Assembly (NCBI GenBank): GCA_036782995.1
Contig: DAIPXZ010000005.1
Location: forward strand, 1 to 64,000
DNA length: 64,000 bases
DNA from: DAIPXZ01 sp036782995
GTDB taxonomy: Bacteria > Bacillota > Clostridia > Saccharofermentanales > Saccharofermentanaceae
Direction: 5' to 3'
Notes under the pieces: generated by a model
The model's input: the letters and a program-made list of their open reading frames with translations, nothing else
What the model was told of the DNA's origin: nothing
Databases searched by the model: none
Position numbers and translations under genes: made by a program
Shown here: positions 45,278-53,168 of the stretch, in pieces
How the letters are laid out: each line of letters begins with the position of its first letter
Position numbering within the stretch: position 1 is the stretch's first letter

Positions 45278-46163
45278 CGAATACGAGGGCAGAATTGATG
45301 CCTATATTCCGCTGGCATATCCTGATCTTTCGCGGTCATATGCCTCTCAATTAATTGAAAAAGGGAATATTCTAGTTGATGGAAAGACGGTAAAGCCTTC
45401 GTTTAAAGTTTTCGGTGGTGAAGAGATTTCTTTGGATTTACCGGAACCGATCGATACGGATGCAAAACCAGAAAATATACCTTTGGATATTGTGTATGAA
45501 GATAATGATTTGATTGTCATTAATAAACCACAGGGCATGGTTGTCCACCCAGCACCCGGTCATTATTCGGGGACATTGGTGAATGCGTTACTCTATCATT
45601 GCAAAGGTAATCTTTCCGATATTAATGGCGTTATTCGTCCAGGAATCATCCACCGAATTGACATGGATACCTCCGGACTTATGATTGCCGTCAAAAATAA
45701 TGAAACGCATACCATCATGGCGAAAATGATTGCGGAGCACGAAGTTGTTCGCAATTATCGTTGCTGTGTTTATGGTGTTGTTGATTCTGATAAAGGAACC
45801 ATCAATGCACCAATTGGACGTGCTAAAAATGACCGTCGAAAAATGACCGTTACAGAAGACGGAAAACCTTCAATTACTCATTTTGAAGTAGTGGAGAGAT
45901 TCCGCAAAGCAACGGACATGCTTTGTAAATTGGAAACCGGAAGAACACATCAAATTCGATCCCATATGACTTTTATCGGTCATCCTTGTTTAGGTGATCC
46001 TCTCTATGCCCCTAAAAGAGATAATTATGGCCTAAAAGGTCAAGCTTTACATAGTACATCTTTGGCATTTATTCATCCAAGAACAGAAGAACCAATGACG
46101 TTCTCTGTTGATGTACCGCCTTATTATCATTCATTAATTGATACGTTGAGAAAGGATTGCTGA
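45255..46163 (+). CDS. rluD: RluD-type 23S rRNA pseudouridine synthase
   Basis: 302 residues: an N-terminal S4 RNA-binding domain (RSYASQLIEKGNILVDGK), then the catalytic domain with the aspartate in HRIDMDTSGL and a KLETGRTHQIRSH motif. Closest in layout to RluD, which modifies uridines of helix 69 in 23S rRNA; the exact target is inferred. The lspA-rluD order is standard in Firmicutes. It overlaps lspA by 23 bases. Confidence 0.9.
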   Translation: MINLWKVDEYEGRIDAYIPLAYPDLSRSYASQLIEKGNILVDGKTVKPSFKVFGGEEISLDLPEPIDTDAKPENIPLDIVYEDNDLIVINKPQGMVVHPAPGHYSGTLVNALLYHCKGNLSDINGVIRPGIIHRIDMDTSGLMIAVKNNETHTIMAKMIAEHEVVRNYRCCVYGVVDSDKGTINAPIGRAKNDRRKMTVTEDGKPSITHFEVVERFRKATDMLCKLETGRTHQIRSHMTFIGHPCLGDPLYAPKRDNYGLKGQALHSTSLAFIHPRTEEPMTFSVDVPPYYHSLIDTLRKDC

Positions 46164-46171
46164 TTATTGAC

Positions 46172-46924
46172 GTGAATCAAGTTGCGACAAACAAATCAAT
46201 TATTTCGCGTTTTATACGATGGACACGAAGAGACGTGCTCTGGGGCGTTTTATTGCTTATCATTGCTTTACTGTCGACCTATGGTTTAATTGCACTTTCT
46301 AAACAGCACAAACAAAATGAGACACGTTTATCGCAATATGATGAGGCTAGAAAGTCTTTGGATGAATTAAAGGAAAGAAACGAAGTGCTTTTGACCGAAC
46401 AGGAAGTTTTAAATGAACGTGTGCAGGCATTAACCGATCAGGTTCTGCTAAATTCGGATGATGAGCCAATCATAATGGAGCTTACCCGTGTACGAGTAGC
46501 GGCAGGACTGACGGACATTACAGGCAATGGCGTTCGTATTACGCTTTCGGACTCGGAAAATGACGAAGAAAGCCTTTCGTTGATTCATTCACAAGATGTT
46601 GTTTATTATGTTGATTTACTAAAAGCGTTGCATGCGGAGTGTATTTCAGTGAATGGTGAGCGTGTCGTTACAAATACAGCAATTGTTTGTTTAGGACCGA
46701 CTATTCGTGTGAACGAGAAACGTATATCTTCTCCTTTTATCATTGAGGCAATTGGAGATGCGGATTTGATGGTAGAGCAATTGCTAATTGATGAACGATT
46801 ATCTCTTCGTGAATCCCAACACGTTTCAATTATCATCGAAAAGGTAGACGAATGTACAATACCCGCATATTCTGACGATAGTGCTTATCGCAATTTTTTG
46901 GATTCGATCGGAGGGAATGAATGA
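46172..46924 (+). CDS. DUF881 membrane protein, first of a pair
   Basis: 250 residues: a membrane helix near the N-terminus (about 23-43), a coiled coil (about 50-90), then a DUF881 domain with the recurring GLTDITGNGVRITL phrase and VNGERVV. Function unknown; in other Firmicutes such genes sit near division or sporulation loci. The start is uncertain: GTG 46172 is taken, but TTG 46157 directly behind AAAGGA is possible. It overlaps its paralogue by 4 bases. Confidence 0.72.
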   Translation: MNQVATNKSIISRFIRWTRRDVLWGVLLLIIALLSTYGLIALSKQHKQNETRLSQYDEARKSLDELKERNEVLLTEQEVLNERVQALTDQVLLNSDDEPIIMELTRVRVAAGLTDITGNGVRITLSDSENDEESLSLIHSQDVVYYVDLLKALHAECISVNGERVVTNTAIVCLGPTIRVNEKRISSPFIIEAIGDADLMVEQLLIDERLSLRESQHVSIIIEKVDECTIPAYSDDSAYRNFLDSIGGNE

Positions 46925-47625
46925 AGAAGAAAACAAATGCATTCACTTTGGTTATGACGTTATTCCTGTGCTTGTTTGGCATTTTATTAGCTATGGGAAT
47001 GAGAAGCATGAACGATAATTATTTGCTTATGCAAAATGCGAATCAAGACCTAACCGATTTGCGAGAAGAGGCGATGGCTTTGGTACGTGAAAATGGAATC
47101 ATTGCCGAAGAGAACGAAAGCATTAATGAACGTATCAATGCGTTATCGAATGATCTTGCAGGTGATGACGCATCGCTTCAGGAAATTCTCCAGGAAATCA
47201 ATGAAGCTAAGGTCTTTGCTGGCCTTACTGATATATCAGGAAATGGTATTCGCGTAACCATTGACTATGATGATGAATGTGAATTTAAGGCTGGTACATT
47301 GCTACTGATTGTCAATGAAATGCGTGCATCTGGTGGTTATGCAATCGACATCAACGGCGAACGGTTAGTAGCATTAACGGAAATCCGAGATGCAGGTTCT
47401 GCATCGCCTGTCATCATTATTAATGGAAATTCATACTCGTCACAATCTGTATTTACCATTACTTGCCTCTATCAAGAAGCCGATATCGAACGTGGAGAGC
47501 AGCTGGTTGGGCAATTGTTGGAGCAATATTCATCTTTTGGACAATTACAATTGGATATAGTGGAAAGCATTACAATACCAGCTCTTTCTCCGGACTCAAT
47601 GACCTATCAACATATCATGGCATAA
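46921..47625 (+). CDS. DUF881 membrane protein, second of a pair
   Basis: 234 residues with the same plan as its neighbour: an N-terminal membrane helix (about 7-26), a short coiled coil, and the DUF881 domain with GLTDISGNGIRVTI and INGERLVAL. The two proteins are clear paralogues and are translationally coupled (ATGA overlap), so a heteromer is plausible. Function unknown. Confidence 0.78.
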   Translation: MKKKTNAFTLVMTLFLCLFGILLAMGMRSMNDNYLLMQNANQDLTDLREEAMALVRENGIIAEENESINERINALSNDLAGDDASLQEILQEINEAKVFAGLTDISGNGIRVTIDYDDECEFKAGTLLLIVNEMRASGGYAIDINGERLVALTEIRDAGSASPVIIINGNSYSSQSVFTITCLYQEADIERGEQLVGQLLEQYSSFGQLQLDIVESITIPALSPDSMTYQHIMA

Positions 47626-47641
47626 AGGAGATATTTGCCAA

Positions 47642-48601
47642 ATGAGTGAATCATTTATTGTACCGATTGATCACATGCAAACACTTTTTCAACAAAATGG
47701 AAGATTTATTCGTATTGTTGAAGACGCTTTTGCATGTTCTGTTGAAATTGCAATGGGAACGGATGCGGTTTCAGTGGATTCGAAAACGCAAAATCACAAC
47801 GCTGTAATTTCCGCGTTAAAAGCGATCGATACAATGAGCGAAAAAGAAGAGCTTTCTGAGCAATGGGTTAACTACATCTGTATGCTAGGCAAAGAAAACC
47901 GCATTAGCGACTTTCTCGCGATGTCATCATCTCCTATTCTAATCACGCCAAATGGTCGTTCTATCCGAACCAAAACATTAGGACAACGACTGTATGTAGA
48001 TGCACTTTCTCATCATGAATTGGTGATTTGTAATGGACCTGCAGGTTCGGGAAAAACTTTTCTTGGTGTGGCGATGGCCGTGTTGGCACTTCGCAATAAG
48101 GAAGTGTCTCGGATTATTCTCACGCGACCGGCAGTTGAGGCAGGGGAACGGCTCGGTTTTTTACCCGGTGATATTGAAGAAAAAGTAGATCCCTATATGC
48201 GCCCGATATTTGATGCACTATTGGAACTTTTAGGTAGGGAAGCCTTTGAAAAGTATTATGATAAGGGCGTCATTGAGGTTTCACCATTGGCATTTATGCG
48301 TGGACGAAATCTTGATGATTCGTTTATTCTTTTGGATGAGGCACAGAATACAACCATTGAACAAATGAAGATGTTTCTTACACGTATTGGCATGAATTCA
48401 CGTGCTTGTGTATGTGGTGATGATACACAAATCGACTTGCCTCGTGGTATTCGAAATGGGTTACTCGATGCGATGGAAATATTGAAGGATGTTCCGTCTA
48501 TTGCCTGTGTTTCTTTGAATGAGACGGACATTGTTCGAAATCCATTGGTACAGAAAATCATTATGGCTTATAATGCTAGAGAAAGAGAGGACCGTGTATG
48601 A
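47642..48601 (+). CDS. phoH: PhoH family ATPase
   Basis: 319 residues. Walker A is GPAGSGKTFL, Walker B is FILLDEAQN, and the arginine-rich LTRPAVEAGE and MFLTRIG segments are family-typical. PhoH/YbeZ proteins are linked to RNA metabolism and are routinely encoded next to ybeY, as here with only pgpH between. AAAGGAG precedes the ATG. It overlaps pgpH by 4 bases. Confidence 0.92.
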   Translation: MSESFIVPIDHMQTLFQQNGRFIRIVEDAFACSVEIAMGTDAVSVDSKTQNHNAVISALKAIDTMSEKEELSEQWVNYICMLGKENRISDFLAMSSSPILITPNGRSIRTKTLGQRLYVDALSHHELVICNGPAGSGKTFLGVAMAVLALRNKEVSRIILTRPAVEAGERLGFLPGDIEEKVDPYMRPIFDALLELLGREAFEKYYDKGVIEVSPLAFMRGRNLDDSFILLDEAQNTTIEQMKMFLTRIGMNSRACVCGDDTQIDLPRGIRNGLLDAMEILKDVPSIACVSLNETDIVRNPLVQKIIMAYNAREREDRV

Positions 48602-50685
48602 AGAAGCATAATGCAAAATTAACAAAGTTCCTTAAATTGGCCTCGGTCATTCTTTTCGGCATTGTTGTTATTATTATTGTTTTTACCGGTTCCTTGCCGC
48701 AACGATATAATCTTTCTGTCGGATCTGTTGCCAATGTAGATATCACAGCAAATCGCACAGTGACCGATACATACGAGACGGAGAAACGCGCTGTTATTGC
48801 CAAAAACAGTGTAGAACCGATTTATGTACAATCAGAATCGGTCGCTACACAGAATATGGCAAATATCACGGAGTTCTTTTCACTAGTTAATGAAATCCGC
48901 CAGGGAAACATGGATGATTATGGAACGATTATTCATTCCAAACAAGAGTTAGCAAACAATCTTGCTGAGGAAGTGGAGCGTACCTATGCAATTTCTCTTT
49001 CTTCCGAAGACGCATATAGTCTCGCCAATATGCCAACGACACAATTAGATTATGTATTTGACGAAGCAATGTCCATCACTTCGGTCATCATGATGGATAT
49101 GGTAGATGATTCGTCTCTATCTATTCGAATTCGTGAATTAACGAATTCTGTTGCTATTATCGATCAATCTACTGACACCGAGCTCTATGCTTCGACACAA
49201 GAGCTCTTGCGAACACTTTTAGCACAATTGCTTTCTCCAAACGCGATATATGATCAGTCTTCAACCGATGCGGCACGAAATGCCGCTTATCGAAATACAA
49301 TTAATGATCCTGCACTTATTGAAAAGGGAACTCGTGTAATAAGTGTCGGTGAGACAATTAGTGCCCATACGTATCAATCCTTACTGGATTTGGATGTTTT
49401 GGAGACCAACGAATTTGACTTTAGCTTGTTATTTGGTATTGTCATCTATATCACGGCGATACTTTTCGCCTTCGGCTTTTATCTCTATCGCAAATCCGAC
49501 GAGTTATTTACGGATGACCCCAAGACTTTACTTTCTATTGCCTTAGCTTTCTTAATTACGATTATTACCAGCGTATATATTGCGGATTTCTCTACGCTAT
49601 TTTCTGCGGTGCTCTTTGCAACGGTTATTTTTGCCACATATTTAGGTATACAAAGCGGTATTACGCTCAGTGTATTACTTATGCTGGTCGTTTTACCGAT
49701 ACAGAAATTTGATGTTGAATTCGTTTTTGTTACTGCATTAAGCGTATTCGTATGTGCCGTTATTGCCGGCAAGAAGAATCGCAAGTTTAACTCGGCTACG
49801 TTGATTCTTTTTACTGCCTTTACATCGTTCAGTGCATCTGTCGGATACAGTCTCGTTAATCAATCGTCTAAAACTGATATGCTACAATCTGCATTATGGA
49901 GCATTGTTTCAGCTACAGTTTGTGTGGTTGCAGCAATTGGCTCAATGCCACTATTCGAATTGATATCCAACTCTGCATCACCGATGCGTTTGATTGATTT
50001 AGCGCAGCAAGGGCATCCACTTTTGAAGAAGCTCTTCTTGGAAGCGCCTGGCACATCGCAACACAGTATGATGGTTGCAAATCTCGCAGATAGCGCAGCC
50101 GAAGCTATTGGCGCCGATGCTTTGTTAGCTAAAGTCGGAGCATATTATCATGATGTCGGAAAATTGGAGAACCCTGAGTATTTTACGGAAAACCAAAGCA
50201 ATAACATTAACCCGCATGATCAGTTAACACCGGAAGAGAGTGTAGCAATAATTACTTCGCATACGACACAAGGCCTTAAGTATGCAAAAAAATACCATTT
50301 ACCTATGGCGATTCAAAACTTAATCATTGAACACCATGGCACAACGTGCCAGCAATACTTCTATGTTACAGCGAAGAAAAACGCTGAAGAAAAGGGACTT
50401 CCTGCACCTAAAATAGAGGATTTTACATATAAGGGCAATGTGCCGACAACGAAAGAATCTGCTATCATCATGCTTGCTGATACCTGCGAAGCCGCAGCAC
50501 GTTCAACTGGAATAAAGACGGTAAGTGATGCAGAAACACTTTTCCGAAAGCTCGTGAAGCAGAAAATTGACCAAGATCAATTAGTAATGTCGGGTTTATC
50601 GTTTAATGAATTAGAATCGATTATTCAAGCATTCTTGCATGTATATGCAGGTTATTTCCACGAGAGGGTAAAGTATCCGGAATGA
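48598..50685 (+). CDS. pgpH: 7TM-HD cyclic-di-AMP phosphodiesterase PgpH
   Basis: 695 residues: one N-terminal membrane helix, a large extracellular 7TM-HDED domain (about 40-275), a block of membrane helices (about 280-460) and a cytoplasmic HD domain with HHD-type residues in APGTSQHSMMVANLA, YYHDVGKLENPEYF and IIEHHGTT. PgpH of Listeria hydrolyses c-di-AMP. Position between phoH and ybeY is the classical one. Confidence 0.92.
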   Translation: MKKHNAKLTKFLKLASVILFGIVVIIIVFTGSLPQRYNLSVGSVANVDITANRTVTDTYETEKRAVIAKNSVEPIYVQSESVATQNMANITEFFSLVNEIRQGNMDDYGTIIHSKQELANNLAEEVERTYAISLSSEDAYSLANMPTTQLDYVFDEAMSITSVIMMDMVDDSSLSIRIRELTNSVAIIDQSTDTELYASTQELLRTLLAQLLSPNAIYDQSSTDAARNAAYRNTINDPALIEKGTRVISVGETISAHTYQSLLDLDVLETNEFDFSLLFGIVIYITAILFAFGFYLYRKSDELFTDDPKTLLSIALAFLITIITSVYIADFSTLFSAVLFATVIFATYLGIQSGITLSVLLMLVVLPIQKFDVEFVFVTALSVFVCAVIAGKKNRKFNSATLILFTAFTSFSASVGYSLVNQSSKTDMLQSALWSIVSATVCVVAAIGSMPLFELISNSASPMRLIDLAQQGHPLLKKLFLEAPGTSQHSMMVANLADSAAEAIGADALLAKVGAYYHDVGKLENPEYFTENQSNNINPHDQLTPEESVAIITSHTTQGLKYAKKYHLPMAIQNLIIEHHGTTCQQYFYVTAKKNAEEKGLPAPKIEDFTYKGNVPTTKESAIIMLADTCEAAARSTGIKTVSDAETLFRKLVKQKIDQDQLVMSGLSFNELESIIQAFLHVYAGYFHERVKYPE

Positions 50686-51212
50686 ACATTGAGGTCATAA
50701 ACAAACAACTCCGATATACTAAAGATGAGATTGATGTACTTATTGATTACTGCAATAAAGCATTTGCCGTTCTTTTTGAGCAACGTTATGTGGATAAAGC
50801 ACTAATTAATCCAGCATTCAAATTGTCGGTGGTCATTTCTTTTGTAAGCAAAGACGCTATTTCAACATTAAATGATGAACGCCGTGGCATTCATAAAGTT
50901 ACCGATGTATTGTCTTTTCCAATGCTCGATATGAATGAAGGCGAACTAAACGCTCCGTTATGTGATTTCGATTACTTATTTTCTCCAAAAGGTGATCGAC
51001 TTCTTCCGCTTGGGGATATCGTCATTTGTCTTGAAAGAGCAAAAAATCAATCTATCGAATACGGGCATTCATTTCAACGTGAAGTTGTTTTCCTTGCGGT
51101 ACATTCCATGTTACATTTACTCGGATTCGATCATGAGACACCGAATGAAGAACAGAATATGTTCAGTAAACAGGAAGAGATTATGGAGGCAATTGGCCTT
51201 ACAAGAAAATGA
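50682..51212 (+). CDS. ybeY: rRNA maturation factor / endoribonuclease YbeY
   Basis: 176 residues. The zinc-binding HSMLHLLGFDH (H-x3-H-x5-H) is intact, and TDVLSFPM and LGDIVICLE are conserved. YbeY acts in 16S rRNA 3' end maturation and ribosome quality control. It overlaps pgpH by 4 bases. A 145-base gap follows where many Firmicutes carry dgkA and cdd; neither is here. Confidence 0.94.
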   Translation: MNIEVINKQLRYTKDEIDVLIDYCNKAFAVLFEQRYVDKALINPAFKLSVVISFVSKDAISTLNDERRGIHKVTDVLSFPMLDMNEGELNAPLCDFDYLFSPKGDRLLPLGDIVICLERAKNQSIEYGHSFQREVVFLAVHSMLHLLGFDHETPNEEQNMFSKQEEIMEAIGLTRK

Positions 51213-51357
51213 AGTTCAATATCTGAATCAATGCATTGATATAGCATAATTCGCAACAGATGATTAATGCGACTGATGCAATAGAGCGAGAGATAAATAG
51301 GCCGAAGATAATCCTTTTGAAAGAATTATCAAACAAAGAGAGTAAGGGAGACAATCA

Positions 51358-52392
51358 ATGACCAATACAGACTCAAATTCCGCAAATCAAGAGGATGCAA
51401 TTCAAACAGCGGAAGAATTACTAATTACGAAGCAAGTGAAGAATGAAAGCAGTAGAGAAGTCGGTGAAATGCTTTCGCATTGCGGCTTTGTTGCTCTAGT
51501 TGGCCGTCCGAACGTCGGAAAATCGACGCTTTTAAATGCAATTGCCGGCATGAAGCTTGCTATAGTTTCTCATAAACCGCAAACTACCAGAAACAATATC
51601 CGTGCGATATATGGAGAGGATGACGCGCAAATCATTTTTGTGGATACACCAGGTATTCACAAACCGAAGTCGGAGCTTGCTAAGTACATGGTTAATTCAT
51701 CGATTCGTGCATGCAAGAATTCGGATGTCATCGTCCTGATGGTTGATGCTCGATTCGATCGGCCAGCAAATGTTGAGCGTGAAGTAATTGCGCAAAGCAA
51801 AGAGCTCCATAAACCGATTATTCTTGTTGTAAATAAGTGCGATGATGTGCCGAAAGAATCACTTTTGCCTTTGATGCAAAATTATTCGAAGTTATGTGAT
51901 TTTACGGCAATTATTCCTTTGTCTGCCCTTAAAAATGATGGTGTACAGGAACTCATTCGTGAAATCATTAAGCTTTTGCCTTCACAACCGAGACTATATC
52001 CAGATGAAGAAATGACAAATATGTCAGAGCGTGAAATCGCAGCTGAAATGATTCGTGAACAGGTTTTACATTATACGAACGAAGAGATTCCACATGGTTC
52101 AGCCGTTGAAATAGATAGCTTTGAAGAAATATTGAAGGACGATGCCGTGGATGAGTACGACCGTGCATTAATTCGCATTGCTGCTTCACTTGTTGTGGAA
52201 CGTGATTCTCATAAGAGCATCATTCTCGGAAAAAATGGTCAGATGATTAAACGTATCGGCACCAAAGCGCGTGAGAATATTGAAAAAATCACGGGATGTA
52301 AGGTTTTTTTAGATATTCATGTCAAAGTTCGTAAGGATTGGAAAAACAGACAAGTATTCCTCGAAGAATTTGGTTACACAAAGGAAGACTGA
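51358..52392 (+). CDS. era: GTPase Era with N-terminal extension
   Basis: Ribosome-assembly GTPase binding the 3' end of 16S rRNA. It has 344 residues. G1 is GRPNVGKST at residues 49-57, G3 is DTPGIHKPK, G4 is NKCD, and the C-terminal KH domain contains ILGKNGQMIKRIG. Most Era proteins begin about 10 residues before G1; this one carries about 40 additional acidic, Asn/Gln/Glu-rich residues. AAGGGAGA precedes the ATG at 51358, so the extension appears to be translated. Confidence 0.94.
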   Translation: MTNTDSNSANQEDAIQTAEELLITKQVKNESSREVGEMLSHCGFVALVGRPNVGKSTLLNAIAGMKLAIVSHKPQTTRNNIRAIYGEDDAQIIFVDTPGIHKPKSELAKYMVNSSIRACKNSDVIVLMVDARFDRPANVEREVIAQSKELHKPIILVVNKCDDVPKESLLPLMQNYSKLCDFTAIIPLSALKNDGVQELIREIIKLLPSQPRLYPDEEMTNMSEREIAAEMIREQVLHYTNEEIPHGSAVEIDSFEEILKDDAVDEYDRALIRIAASLVVERDSHKSIILGKNGQMIKRIGTKARENIEKITGCKVFLDIHVKVRKDWKNRQVFLEEFGYTKED

Positions 52393-52394
52393 TT

Positions 52395-53168
52395 ATGGGC
52401 GCTGCTGTATCGATTCGCGGTGTCATTATTGAATCACGACAGCATCGCGAACAAGATGTCATCATCAAGATTCTGACAGGCCAGAACGGCATTATTTCGG
52501 CATGTGTTCCCGGAGCGAAGAAACCATCGAGTCGTTTGGCACCATATTCTGTGCCAGCAGTCTTCGCTGATTTTGTTTGTACGCAATCAAAAGGATTTCT
52601 TTATGTAAAAGAGGCGGAAATCGTTGAAGGGTTCCGTTGTTTATATTCATCCATAGAAGCACTAACGGTTGCTTCTCATCTTTTTGATATTACGAATGAT
52701 GTTGCAATGGATATAGAAAATGGTATTCATGTATATCCGGTGCTTTTAACCTGCTTATATCGTTTGAGCAAACGTCCTCAGGATTATCGTTTGGTTGCCG
52801 CTGTGTTTGAATGGCGCGTCATGAATGATTTAGGCTTCGCTTTTGATTTGTCTGAATGTGATTGTGACCATGTGAACGATATGCCGACGCGTGCGTTTTC
52901 ATACACTACCGGAAAATTATATTGCGCGAATGTTGGCTGTTTGAAACGCGCAAAAGAATATAAGTTTATCTCGTTAGGCTGTATTCAAGCACTTATTTTC
53001 ATTCAAAATGCATCGATGAATGAATTATTTGGATTTAAGCTTACACAAAATGCTCTTGATGATCTGTTTGAGGTTTGTCATCATCATTTATGTCTGCATC
53101 TCGATAAGAACTACAACAAGATGGATTTGCTTGATGCGTTGCCACCAATTACTGAAACGAATCAATAA
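52395..53168 (+). CDS. recO: DNA repair protein RecO
   Basis: Recombination mediator that helps load RecA in the RecFOR pathway. It has 257 residues: an N-terminal OB fold (GVIIESRQHREQDVIIKILT), then a helical domain with a Cys-rich ECDCDH...YCANVGC arrangement that probably binds zinc. The ATG at 52395 is 2 bases after era and follows AAGGAAG. Its 3' end overlaps the convergent helicase gene by 20 bases. Confidence 0.9.
   Translation: MGAAVSIRGVIIESRQHREQDVIIKILTGQNGIISACVPGAKKPSSRLAPYSVPAVFADFVCTQSKGFLYVKEAEIVEGFRCLYSSIEALTVASHLFDITNDVAMDIENGIHVYPVLLTCLYRLSKRPQDYRLVAAVFEWRVMNDLGFAFDLSECDCDHVNDMPTRAFSYTTGKLYCANVGCLKRAKEYKFISLGCIQALIFIQNASMNELFGFKLTQNALDDLFEVCHHHLCLHLDKNYNKMDLLDALPPITETNQ

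Noticed and set aside
51213..51357. Remnant of dgkA or cdd between ybeY and era
   Set aside because: No frame of useful length and no similarity that I can see; only a possible leader for era.
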